Below, piece after piece: positions 1 through 7,295 of a stretch of DNA of 16,778 bases. Location: the NCBI GenBank assembly GCA_024402115.1, contig JAKSJQ010000042.1:1-16778 (forward strand), read 5' to 3'. Position numbers and translations under genes: made by a program. The first letter of the stretch is position 1. Every line of letters starts with the position of its first letter. Below the pieces are notes generated by a model. The model ran no database searches, was not told the origin of the DNA, and was given only the letters and a program-made list of their open reading frames with translations. The stretch comes from Bacteroidales bacterium. Its GTDB lineage: Bacteria; Bacteroidota; Bacteroidia; Bacteroidales; UBA932.

Positions 1-1
1 C

Positions 2-1105
2 ATGAAACCTTCACATCATTTTGTCATGGCAGCACTTGCCTCGCTCGTCCTCGCAATATCCTGCAGTCCGGACGGGCCTCTCAGTGTGGCAATCAGCGCC
101 GCCGACACTCCGACCAATTCAACATTCAGGGCAATCAAGGCAATAGATGACAGCACGGTCTGGGCGGCCGGTTCCGGAAATACCGTCGCAAGAACAACCG
201 ACGGAGGCGAAAGCTGGGATGTGTTCACTGTCGGCGATTCGCTCAGGACCGAATTCCGCAGCCTGATGGCCTGGGACGCAAACACGGCACTTGTCTTCAC
301 CATCGACTCCCCTGCCGTAGGCTACCGTACCGATGACGCCGGCCGCAGCTGGAAACAGGTCTACTACAATGCTTCCGAGGGGATGTTCATCGACAGCGTC
401 TGCTTCCTTGACGATCTGCACGGAGTGGCTGTCGGCGACCCGATCGACGGCCGGATCTTCGTCATCACGACCAGTGACGGAGGCAGGACCTGGACAGAGA
501 TGCAGGGCCCGGAGAACCCTGGAGGAATGTTCGCAGCATCGAACACTTGCGTGACAATGGTACCTCCGTCCACCGTCCTCATAGCTGCCAGCAGCTCACA
601 GGTCCATATCCTGTCACAGGATAATGGGTGGCGTACGGTCGAGACCCCGATTGCTAGAGGTGCAGACAATGGCTGCGACGGCTGCTACGGCATCCGGATG
701 CTGGACTCGGACCACGGTTTCCTCTACGGTGGCAATTATGAATATGTTACCAATGCCAGCGGCGTGCTTGCCTATACCAGCGACGGTGGCAGCAGCTGGG
801 TCCCGTGCGAGAATGGAATCCACGGCTTCGTTTCGGCTTTGGAAATCATCCAGCCGAATGCCGGTTCTTGCAAGAAGGGGTCACGGAAGGCCGGTGAATG
901 GCTGATCGCCAGCGGTTCGGACGGTATTTCGGTATGCCATGACGGTGCTTCCGCTATCTTTTCCGGCAGCGGCAGTTGCCACTGGGAAAGCATTTCCGCA
1001 TTGCTTCCCGACGGCATCAGCGGGTACCATGCACTTTCCTCCACCGGCACCACCATCTGGGCCGCCGGCAGCCACGGCCACATCGCCCGCATCCATCTCC
1101 GATAG
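2..1105 (+). CDS. Asp-box (BNR / YCF48-like) beta-propeller lipoprotein
   Basis: This is a 367-residue exported lipoprotein with sialidase-type Asp-box repeats. The N-terminus has a short charged start, a hydrophobic stretch and a lipobox LAISC with the acylated Cys at residue 21, so the ATG at base 2 is probably the true start. At least four S/T-x-D-x-G-x-x-W motifs are visible: TTDGGESW (65-72), TDDAGRSW (110-117), TSDGGRTW (157-164) and TSDGGSSW (259-266). They are spaced as in a beta-propeller related to plant and cyanobacterial YCF48/HCF136 and to sortilin-type BNR proteins. Asp boxes are structural and do not by themselves show glycosidase activity; no sialidase FRIP motif or arginine triad was recognised. 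Bacteroidota homologues are often labelled 'oxidoreductase' without biochemical support. The upstream region is outside the window, so operon membership is unknown. The fold is fairly sure, the function is not. Confidence 0.8.
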   Translation: MKPSHHFVMAALASLVLAISCSPDGPLSVAISAADTPTNSTFRAIKAIDDSTVWAAGSGNTVARTTDGGESWDVFTVGDSLRTEFRSLMAWDANTALVFTIDSPAVGYRTDDAGRSWKQVYYNASEGMFIDSVCFLDDLHGVAVGDPIDGRIFVITTSDGGRTWTEMQGPENPGGMFAASNTCVTMVPPSTVLIAASSSQVHILSQDNGWRTVETPIARGADNGCDGCYGIRMLDSDHGFLYGGNYEYVTNASGVLAYTSDGGSSWVPCENGIHGFVSALEIIQPNAGSCKKGSRKAGEWLIASGSDGISVCHDGASAIFSGSGSCHWESISALLPDGISGYHALSSTGTTIWAAGSHGHIARIHLR

Positions 1106-1188
1106 CCGGCTCGCCGCGGCCGTTCTGGGGGCCCGACGCCAGAACACCAGGTGGGCGTAACTAATTGATAGACAGACTGATAAGCAAA

Positions 1189-1216
1189 TAGCCTTCGGCG
1201 GAATGGCCGAAGGCTA
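1189..1216. terminator. Stem-loop between convergent genes, possible bidirectional terminator
   Basis: A perfect 11-bp inverted repeat (TAGCCTTCGGC at 1189-1199 and its complement at 1206-1216) encloses a 6-nt loop. It sits between two convergent genes. No long T-run follows on the plus strand. On the minus strand the stem is followed by a weakly T-rich TTTGCTTAT. Position and symmetry suggest transcription termination for both neighbours, but the missing U-tract keeps this tentative. Confidence 0.5.
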
Positions 1217-1260
1217 AAGTCTTAAGTAACTGATACTGAATCAGTTAGAGGAACCAAACG

Positions 1261-1394
1261 AAGCCGGAAGCGCCAGACAAAGCCCGAAGCGCCAAACAAA
1301 GCCCAAAACATCAAGCGATGCCTATAGCGCCAAAACAAAGCCTGAAACACCAAGCGATGCCCGAAGCACCAAACGACGCCTAGAGCCAGGCCCG
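1261..1394. repeat. Degenerate 19-bp tandem repeat, about seven units
   Basis: Units start at about 1261, 1280, 1299, 1318, 1338, 1357 and 1376. They resemble AAGCCCGAAGCGCCAAACA; the fourth is 20 bp and the last is strongly diverged. Units 3-4 and 5-6 resemble each other as pairs, pointing to a 38-bp higher-order duplication. The array lies 17 bp beyond the stop codon of the minus-strand EF-hand gene and would be in its 3' untranslated RNA. There are no unique spacers, so it is not CRISPR. Confidence 0.75.
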
Positions 1395-1411
1395 AAAGGC
1401 CAGCCCCGAAC

Positions 1412-3547
1412 CTAGTACCTCAGATAGAACTTGTAATACCAGAAGGCAACGGCAGCAGCGATGAGGATGAGTACAAGAAGGAAATTCCTGAACCTTCTCC
1501 AGCGCTTTTTGGCAGCAGCCTTAGGATCCACAGACTCGAGAGCCGGGAACTTGGCGATAGAAGTAAAGTAAGAGCCGAAAGCCACATTCACAAGAATCTG
1601 CGCATTGACAGCCCAGCCGTTGGCATTGAGCACAGGAGCAAGATTGCGCCTGCGGAGCTTCATCCAAGCCATCACGACAGAAGGACCAGAGATAGCCACA
1701 GCGAGGATAGCCAGAAGGATGAACACATTGTAGAATGGACTGATGATAGCCATCACAGCCGAACCGATCATGCCCAGAGCCATGCCTATCGCAGCGAAGA
1801 TACCGGCGAACTTGGCGATGTCGAACGGAGCTTTTGCTGGAGCCGCAGGAGCTGCAGCAGCCTCCCCAGCCTCGGCAGGAACAGGAACCTGGATCGCATT
1901 CGCCTTTTCGGTAATGCTGCCCATCGACTTCGCCTCCTTCTCGGCAACAGACTTGTTGATTCTGTCAGAGATAGTCCTTCCGAACTTTTTGTAAGGAGAA
2001 AGGAACGCCTGGCGAACACTGACAGGATTGTCGACGATCTTCACCACGGTAGCATCGTAGTCAAGGCCGTCACGGTCGTAGAACACAGCATTTGTGCCCA
2101 CGCGGAGATTGTCCACGCGACCTTCGGTAAGAACGGCAGCGACAGTCATCGACTTGCCGGTAGACTTCGAAACACAGTTGCAGTAGATGATGTACATACC
2201 GCTGAGACCGGCCATGTCACCATGCTTGCCCATGTCGGCAACCCTGATACAGAGATCGAGACACCTCTGGTCGAGATAGAGCTTGCCGGCCTGGAAGATA
2301 GCAAGACAGTCCTTGTCATAGAAATCATCCATGGTGATGTAATTCCTGAGAAGGCCGTAGAAATTCTTGTAGAGACGCACGAACCTGTCGACCTCGTCGA
2401 TGCTGTTTGCCTCAGCCTCGAGAGCCTTGTCCTGCTCTACGAGAGCGAGAAGGGCAGCCTTTGCATCGGCCTTGAGGATCTCCTCCACCTTCTCGAGACC
2501 CAGAGCCTCGACACACTCGCCAGCCTTCGCACCCTTCCATGCGGAATAGGCAGCGAACTTGGCAACGACAGCATTCCACTGCTCCTCGGTCACTGACTCG
2601 GCACCCGGATAGTCGACGTCGAGAACGAGAGACTTCACGGCAGCCATCGCAGCCTGCCATGCAGGGTTGACTGCAGTAAGAGAAAGCTCTGAAGAGCCGT
2701 TCACGCGTGCGAGAGGATAAGAAGCAATCTCATCCGTGCAGGCAGCGAGGTTGTTCGCGCTGATTTCGCTGACCTTTGCTACCTGGATATCGAGAGCCGC
2801 AGTAGTCTCGCTGTCGAAGACAGAAAGTTTGCAGCGCATGAAGTAGTCCGCAACCTTGTCCTTCACAGCCTCGACGGCAGCAAGCGCAGCCTCGGTATTG
2901 TCACCGTATGGAAGAACACCCTCGGCAGCCTTTGCAGCGCACCATGCTGAATAGTCGGCACAGGCAGCATAGAAAGCCTCGATCTGGTCGGCATTCACAC
3001 CCTGGACACCGCTGCGGTCAGCCGAACCGCCTGTAGCAGCGACAGCAGCCTCGATGACAGCCTTGAGAGCCTCGTCCGAAGTAGAGGCAGGAGTGATCAC
3101 ACCGTCGCCGTTGAACTGCGAATCCGCAAAGATCGCAACAGAATCGCTGCTCTCCGCAAGAGAGATGCTCTCCTTCTCGAGCCCGAGATTCGAGAGAATC
3201 TGCTTTGCAGAATCGTAGATCTTCTTTCCGGTCTCATTCTCCTGGTTGATGTTTGAAAGCTCGAGGGTATCCTCACCCTTGAGAAGGACATCGGAATCCT
3301 TGAGAACTGAAGTAAGGTACTGGGCGGTAGCGACGATCTCGCCTACGCGGATCTTGCCATCCTTGTCCGAATCGATGAGGTCGAGAGTCTTCTGATCGAA
3401 CTCGAGACCGCTTGTAGGGCAGCTGAGGACAGTCCAGAGCTTCTGGTCAAGCTCGCCGAGATGCTTGATGTCCTCGCCGCAGGAAATATCCACACGGCTT
3501 GTACCGCCGATTGATTTGAATTTCCAATTGTAAGTATTGTTTTCCAT
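1412..3547 (-). CDS. EF-hand domain membrane protein of unknown function
   Basis: This 711-residue protein has one textbook EF-hand calcium loop near the N-terminus (Asp59, Asp61, Asp63, Gly64, Ile66, Glu70). A second, degenerate loop lies around residues 144-155, with Asn146, Asp148, Gly149 and Ile151 kept. The middle is Ala-rich and probably helical. It contains two copies of a segment ending in YSAW (about 187-210 and 321-345), which suggests an internal duplication. An Ala/Pro linker (about 555-573) leads to hydrophobic segments at about 580-602 and 605-628 and a final one at about 689-705, followed by a basic/aromatic tail. No signal peptide is seen, so the large N-terminal part is probably cytoplasmic. 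The ATG start is 20 bp past the VOC gene stop codon, and the gene is the last of a three-gene minus-strand operon. Calcium binding is inferred from the motif only; I do not recognise a named family. Confidence 0.8.
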   Translation of the reverse strand: MENNTYNWKFKSIGGTSRVDISCGEDIKHLGELDQKLWTVLSCPTSGLEFDQKTLDLIDSDKDGKIRVGEIVATAQYLTSVLKDSDVLLKGEDTLELSNINQENETGKKIYDSAKQILSNLGLEKESISLAESSDSVAIFADSQFNGDGVITPASTSDEALKAVIEAAVAATGGSADRSGVQGVNADQIEAFYAACADYSAWCAAKAAEGVLPYGDNTEAALAAVEAVKDKVADYFMRCKLSVFDSETTAALDIQVAKVSEISANNLAACTDEIASYPLARVNGSSELSLTAVNPAWQAAMAAVKSLVLDVDYPGAESVTEEQWNAVVAKFAAYSAWKGAKAGECVEALGLEKVEEILKADAKAALLALVEQDKALEAEANSIDEVDRFVRLYKNFYGLLRNYITMDDFYDKDCLAIFQAGKLYLDQRCLDLCIRVADMGKHGDMAGLSGMYIIYCNCVSKSTGKSMTVAAVLTEGRVDNLRVGTNAVFYDRDGLDYDATVVKIVDNPVSVRQAFLSPYKKFGRTISDRINKSVAEKEAKSMGSITEKANAIQVPVPAEAGEAAAAPAAPAKAPFDIAKFAGIFAAIGMALGMIGSAVMAIISPFYNVFILLAILAVAISGPSVVMAWMKLRRRNLAPVLNANGWAVNAQILVNVAFGSYFTSIAKFPALESVDPKAAAKKRWRRFRNFLLVLILIAAAVAFWYYKFYLRY

Positions 3548-3567
3548 GTTGAAATGATTTTATTCAG

Positions 3568-4644
3568 TTATGAGATGCTCTTCACGCTCATGAACCTGAG
3601 AGCGCGGGTGATAAGACGCGGAAGCGGCTTGCGATCGTCCTTGTTCGCGAGATTCAGGAAGAGACCCCACTTCTTGAGGATAGGGATCTTGAATGTCTCG
3701 ACAAGCTCGATGAGCGTTCCGTCAGGATCCTCGACATAGGTGAAGCGGCCATCGGCTGCCTCCATCTTGAAATCGGTACCGCTGTCGCAGATGAAATCGC
3801 CGCCGAGAGACTTGATCCTCTCGCGCATGCCCTCCATGTTGCGGACGTCGTAGCAGATCTGGATAAAGCCCGGGTCGCCCCACATCCTGCCCTCGAAAAT
3901 CTTCTTCGGAGTGCGGTCGAAAGCCTGGAGAAGCTCGATGCATGCAGTTCCGTAAAGATCCGACAGAGGTCCCTCCGGCTTACCCGAAGACTCCAGGATC
4001 ACCCTGCGGAAACGTCCCTCGCCGCCCGGAAGCGCCTTGAGGTCCTCGAACTCCCCTGTCTGGTCATATACGACCTTGTCATATCCGATGAGCTTTGCAT
4101 AGTATTCGATCGAACGTTCCATGTCGGTAACGCCGATCACGGCACCGTGGGTGCCACCGGTAGCATGATCCTTCAGATCCACGAAAACATACGGATCCTC
4201 GACAACCTCGAAGATGTTGCCATACGGGTCCCTGAGGTAGAAATGGCGCGGGCCGTACGGAGACGGAATGATATCCGTGATCATGGTACCTCCCTCGACC
4301 GTCTTCAGATGCGCGTAGGCCTTCCCGATATCCGTAGCCTTGATCTTGCAGACAGAGATACCTTTGTCGCCGAGCATCGCAGGCTCGGCTGGAGGGGTGA
4401 TGTTGTTGTCCTTAGGCTCCCACACCTCGAATCCGCCGCCGCCCCTGAGGTTCACGGCCAGGACGGCCCTCCTCGGTCTCGGCTTGCCACCGGTATAGGG
4501 AAGCATCCTCTCGGCAACGCCGTAGTCGTCGACCACCTTGATGTCGCATCCGAATGCCTTGATGTACCAGTTGTAGGCCTCCACGACGTCGAAGACGCCT
4601 ACGCCCACCTGCTGTACGCCACAAACTACTGTGTTATCTTTCAT
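3568..4644 (-). CDS. Two-module VOC (glyoxalase/bleomycin-resistance fold) protein
   Basis: This 358-residue protein is built from two vicinal-oxygen-chelate modules. Module 1 spans about residues 8-150 and module 2 about 165-317. Each ends in the family hallmark D-P-x-G-x-x-x-E: DPYGNIFEVVE near 139-149 and DPDGTLIELVE near 306-316. Likely metal ligands are Gln11 or Gln12 with Glu146 in the first module and His166 with Glu313 in the second. The family includes glyoxalase I, extradiol dioxygenases and antibiotic-binding proteins, and the exact reaction cannot be read from sequence. A basic tail (about 318-358) follows the second module. The gene lies between the SDR gene (21-bp gap upstream) and the EF-hand gene (20-bp gap downstream), so co-transcription is likely. 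Pairing with an SDR fits modification of a small carbonyl or lipid-like substrate, but that is inference. Confidence 0.85.
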   Translation of the reverse strand: MKDNTVVCGVQQVGVGVFDVVEAYNWYIKAFGCDIKVVDDYGVAERMLPYTGGKPRPRRAVLAVNLRGGGGFEVWEPKDNNITPPAEPAMLGDKGISVCKIKATDIGKAYAHLKTVEGGTMITDIIPSPYGPRHFYLRDPYGNIFEVVEDPYVFVDLKDHATGGTHGAVIGVTDMERSIEYYAKLIGYDKVVYDQTGEFEDLKALPGGEGRFRRVILESSGKPEGPLSDLYGTACIELLQAFDRTPKKIFEGRMWGDPGFIQICYDVRNMEGMRERIKSLGGDFICDSGTDFKMEAADGRFTYVEDPDGTLIELVETFKIPILKKWGLFLNLANKDDRKPLPRLITRALRFMSVKSIS

Positions 4645-4665
4645 GTATCTTTGTTATTTGTTTTT

Positions 4666-5448
4666 CTACGTAGCCGAAACCCTGCCCGCAAGCTTGAAGA
4701 ACAGGCACGGGATATATTTCTTGATATAGACCATCAGCAGCTCCACACCGCCGATAAGCTTGCGGTGCCTGCCTTTCGCGATTGCCCTGAGGGCTATCCG
4801 GGCGCACTTTTCCGAGCTCATGCCGTTCGCCTGCCCCTGGTCCATCGAGGCATGCGTGCTGCCGTCTCCAAGGACGGCGCTCTTGCTGATCGGGGTGTTG
4901 ATCCTTCCCGGAATGAGGAACGTCACCCTCACGTTCGGGTTCTCGATCTCGAGGGACTCGAAGAAACCGAAGAGGGCGTGCTTCGAAGCACAGTATGCAG
5001 AGCGGAGCGGGAATCCGAACAGTCCCGAGATGGAACTGGTGACCGCAAGGCTGAAGTGTTCCTTGCCGACGATGTGGGACGAGAGTTTCTTTGCAAGACG
5101 GACAGGTCCGAAATAATTCGTTTCCATCACCTTCCTGTCGACTTCGATATCCGTCTCGAAAGTGAGCGCCCTCTGCGATATTCCGGCATTGAGCACCATC
5201 ACATCCATATCCATCCCTGCCTCATCGAAGGCGGCAGCGAACGAATCTATCGACTCCCCGGAAGCCATGTCCACAGTGAAGACCGCCGTCTTTGCCGGAG
5301 CGCACTGCACCGCTACGGCGTCAAGCCTCTCCCTGTTCCTGCCAAGCAGAATAAGTTCCGCACCAGCCTTCGCGAACTGGACGGCAAGCGCAGCTCCGAT
5401 ACCGGAACTCGCACCCGTGATCAATACTCTTTTTCCCTTGAAATCCAT
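4666..5448 (-). CDS. Short-chain dehydrogenase/reductase (SDR)
   Basis: This 260-residue classical SDR has the complete set of family motifs. The nucleotide-binding TGASSGIG is at 11-18, NAG at 87-89, and the catalytic residues are Ser139, Tyr152 and Lys156 (in YCASK). Arg37 after the second strand (LLGRNRE) fits an NADPH preference. The order of elements and the C-terminal hydrophobic stretch (about 236-254, rich in Leu, Tyr and Lys) resemble the DHRS7/YqjQ-like group, which may associate with membranes. It is the first gene of a minus-strand operon with the VOC and EF-hand genes. The ATG at 5448 is 79 bp from the divergent esterase/cyclo-ligase fusion. The substrate is unknown. Confidence 0.88.
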   Translation of the reverse strand: MDFKGKRVLITGASSGIGAALAVQFAKAGAELILLGRNRERLDAVAVQCAPAKTAVFTVDMASGESIDSFAAAFDEAGMDMDVMVLNAGISQRALTFETDIEVDRKVMETNYFGPVRLAKKLSSHIVGKEHFSLAVTSSISGLFGFPLRSAYCASKHALFGFFESLEIENPNVRVTFLIPGRINTPISKSAVLGDGSTHASMDQGQANGMSSEKCARIALRAIAKGRHRKLIGGVELLMVYIKKYIPCLFFKLAGRVSAT

Positions 5449-5465
5449 GATGGTAAGAAATCATA

Positions 5466-5523
5466 CTAATATAGCCCGAAAAGCGTAAAAAAGCAAAATA
5501 AAGAGGAATTATTGCTATATTAG
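5466..5523. promoter_or_regulatory. Divergent promoter region with inverted CTATATTAG elements
   Basis: The 79-bp gap between the SDR gene (minus) and the esterase/cyclo-ligase gene (plus) holds the 9-mer CTATATTAG twice in opposite orientation, at 5515-5523 (plus) and at 5466-5474 (read on minus). TATATTAG differs by one base from the Bacteroidota -7 box TAnnTTTG, so each copy could be the -7 element of its gene. For the minus gene this leaves about 17 bp to the ATG. For the plus gene it leaves only 4 bp, which implies a leaderless or nearly leaderless mRNA. The assignment is inference. Confidence 0.4.
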
Positions 5524-5528
5524 CAATA
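5510..5528. repeat. 19-bp perfect palindrome overlapping the start codon
   Basis: TATTGCTA (5510-5517), a TAT centre and TAGCAATA (5521-5528) form a perfect inverted repeat whose last base is the A of the esterase/cyclo-ligase ATG. It could be an operator for a dimeric regulator or an RNA hairpin that hides the start codon. It overlaps the putative -7 element on the plus strand. Confidence 0.5.
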
Positions 5529-7294
5529 TGCAGGAGATAGTGCTGGAAACTTCATGCGGCCCGATCAGGGGCACGGTGCGCGGCGGAACGATGATATTCC
5601 GCGGCATCGACTATGCCCGATGCGAAAGGTTCGCCCCGGCAATCCCTGTCGAGTCGTGGGAAGGGACATACGATGCCCGGGACTATGGTACCGTCTGCCC
5701 CCAGCGTTCCTGCCGGCTTGCCAGCGTCATCGGCGCCGAGAAGGGAGCGTACATCGACGAGCACAGGCTGTGCCTGTCGGTCTATGCGCCTGAAGGTGCA
5801 CGGGACCTGCCTGTGATGGTGTGGATCCACGGCGGAGCCTTCGTCACCGGAGGCAGCGAGGAGAAGCGCTACAGCGGCGAAAGGCTGGTAGCCGAGGGCA
5901 ACGTCATCGTCGTCAAGATCTCCTACAGGCTTGGCGCCCTGGGCTATCTGTGGATGCCCGGCAAAGGCGCGGCGAATCTCGGTCTCGAGGACCAGAGGAC
6001 AGCACTGGAATGGATACGCCGGAACATCTCCGGCTTCGGCGGCGACCCGGACAATATCACCGTCTTCGGACAGTCCGCGGGAGCCTTCTCGATAGCCGCC
6101 CTGATCGCCACTTCCAAGGACCGCCTGCCGATGCGCAGGGCAATACTCCAGAGCCCTCCGCTGGGCACATCCATGCCTGAAGCAAAGGCTGAAAAGATAG
6201 CACGCAAATTCTTGAAGGTCTTGGGAAAAGACCCGTTTACCGCAAGTATAGATGAGATACTGGATGCGCAGGAAAAGATAGACGGAAAGAGCCTTTCGCC
6301 GATGTTCCAGCCGATAGTCGCAGACGCCACCGCAATACCGGAATGCGTCCCTTCCGACTTCGAGATCGTCTGCGGACACACGGAGCACGAAACCTCTCCT
6401 TTCCTGAGAAAGATACTCGGCAGATCCCTCGGCAGACCGCTGGGAAGGGCCGTCGTCAGGGCCTCATCCGACAACGTATTTGTCAAGCCCGCCAGGGCAT
6501 ACCTCGAGAAGTACGGAAAGCTTGGGATAAGCGCCACGGAATACCATCTGACATGGCATCCGGAAGGCAATCCGCTAGGTTCATGCCACTGCATCGAGAT
6601 GCCTTTCCTGCTAGGTTTCCGGGAAGACTGGAAGGACTCTGCGATGATGCAGGTCACACCGCACGGCGAGTTCGAAAGGATCAGCAGGATTTTCCTCAGG
6701 GCATGGACAGGTTTTGCAAACGGAAAGGGTTTCCCGGACATAGCGTCCGCCATCGATACAGCCCAGCGCAAACAGGCTCTGAGAAAGCAGATGGAGGCGC
6801 TCCGATCAAGCACCACACAGAGTCAGGCCGCCGAGTCGGAGGCCATCGCGAAAGCCATAATGCAACTTCCTCAGTGGCAGAATGCAAAGACCGTTCTCCT
6901 GTACAATTCCATCAACGCTGAAGTCGACACTTCCCTCCTTCTTTCAGCACAGGGGAAACGCATACTTCTGCCAGTCGTGGAGGGCGACAGCCTGGTCCTG
7001 AGAGAATACCGGAAGGACAGCCTGGTACCCGGTTACAAGGGAATCATGGAGCCTTCATCTGACTGTCCTTCGGCCGATCCGGCGATGGTGGACCTGGCGC
7101 TCGTTCCCGGCGTGGCGTTCGACCGGAGGTACCATAGGCTCGGAAGGGGCAAGGGCTTCTATGACCGGCTCCTGCCGTTGCTGTCATGCCCGGTAATCGG
7201 AATGGGATTCAGCTGGCAGGTTGTCGATTCCGTACCGGTTGAATCCCATGATATCTTGCTTTCCGGAGTAGTCACCCCGGAGGGTCTTGTCTAG
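5528..7294 (+). CDS. Type-B carboxylesterase fused to 5-formyltetrahydrofolate cyclo-ligase
   Basis: One uninterrupted 588-codon frame encodes two unrelated enzymes. Residues about 3-402 are a type-B carboxylesterase (para-nitrobenzyl esterase family): oxyanion-hole HGGAF at 101-105, nucleophile Ser183 in GQSAG, acid Glu288 (G-H-T-E-H-E) and catalytic His354 in GSCH. The family's usual last stretch with its Trp-Pro-x-Tyr segment appears missing. Residues about 413-588 are a nearly full-length 5-formyl-THF cyclo-ligase (MTHFS/YgfA), which converts 5-formyl-THF to 5,10-methenyl-THF with ATP. Its N-terminal helix (RKQALRKQMEALR), EVDT at 465-468 and the signature around 525-547 (LVPGVAFD then RLGRGKGFYDR) are intact. 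No signal peptide is seen, so it is probably cytoplasmic. ATG 5528 is chosen because the esterase fold needs the VLETSCGPIRG strand at its start. No good internal start precedes the second domain. Domain calls are firm; the purpose of the fusion is unknown. Confidence 0.88.
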   Translation: MQEIVLETSCGPIRGTVRGGTMIFRGIDYARCERFAPAIPVESWEGTYDARDYGTVCPQRSCRLASVIGAEKGAYIDEHRLCLSVYAPEGARDLPVMVWIHGGAFVTGGSEEKRYSGERLVAEGNVIVVKISYRLGALGYLWMPGKGAANLGLEDQRTALEWIRRNISGFGGDPDNITVFGQSAGAFSIAALIATSKDRLPMRRAILQSPPLGTSMPEAKAEKIARKFLKVLGKDPFTASIDEILDAQEKIDGKSLSPMFQPIVADATAIPECVPSDFEIVCGHTEHETSPFLRKILGRSLGRPLGRAVVRASSDNVFVKPARAYLEKYGKLGISATEYHLTWHPEGNPLGSCHCIEMPFLLGFREDWKDSAMMQVTPHGEFERISRIFLRAWTGFANGKGFPDIASAIDTAQRKQALRKQMEALRSSTTQSQAAESEAIAKAIMQLPQWQNAKTVLLYNSINAEVDTSLLLSAQGKRILLPVVEGDSLVLREYRKDSLVPGYKGIMEPSSDCPSADPAMVDLALVPGVAFDRRYHRLGRGKGFYDRLLPLLSCPVIGMGFSWQVVDSVPVESHDILLSGVVTPEGLV

Positions 7295-7295
7295 C

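Larger units (their letters stand above)
1106..1411. other. Convergent intergenic region, non-coding
   Basis: This 306-bp gap lies between the 3' end of the plus-strand Asp-box lipoprotein gene and the 3' end of the minus-strand EF-hand gene. It holds a stem-loop (1189-1216) and a degenerate 19-bp tandem array (1261-1394), described separately. One frame stays open through the repeats on the plus strand and would read as a Lys/Pro/Ala/Gln-rich peptide, but it lacks a start codon upstream of the array. No promoter box or RNA gene was recognised. Confidence 0.7.

Noticed and set aside
2..1105. Sialidase activity for the Asp-box lipoprotein
   Set aside because: Asp boxes occur in many non-enzymatic propellers. 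No FRIP motif or arginine triad was recognised.
1261..1394. CRISPR array
   Set aside because: The 19-bp units are directly abutting and degenerate, with no spacers and no cas genes in the window.
4147..5469. A 440-codon open frame on the plus strand opposite the VOC and SDR genes
   Set aside because: It is the mirror of two genes with complete catalytic motifs. Its translation is rich in Arg, His, Asp and Leu with no recognisable domain, as expected of an antisense shadow under the strong third-position bias here.
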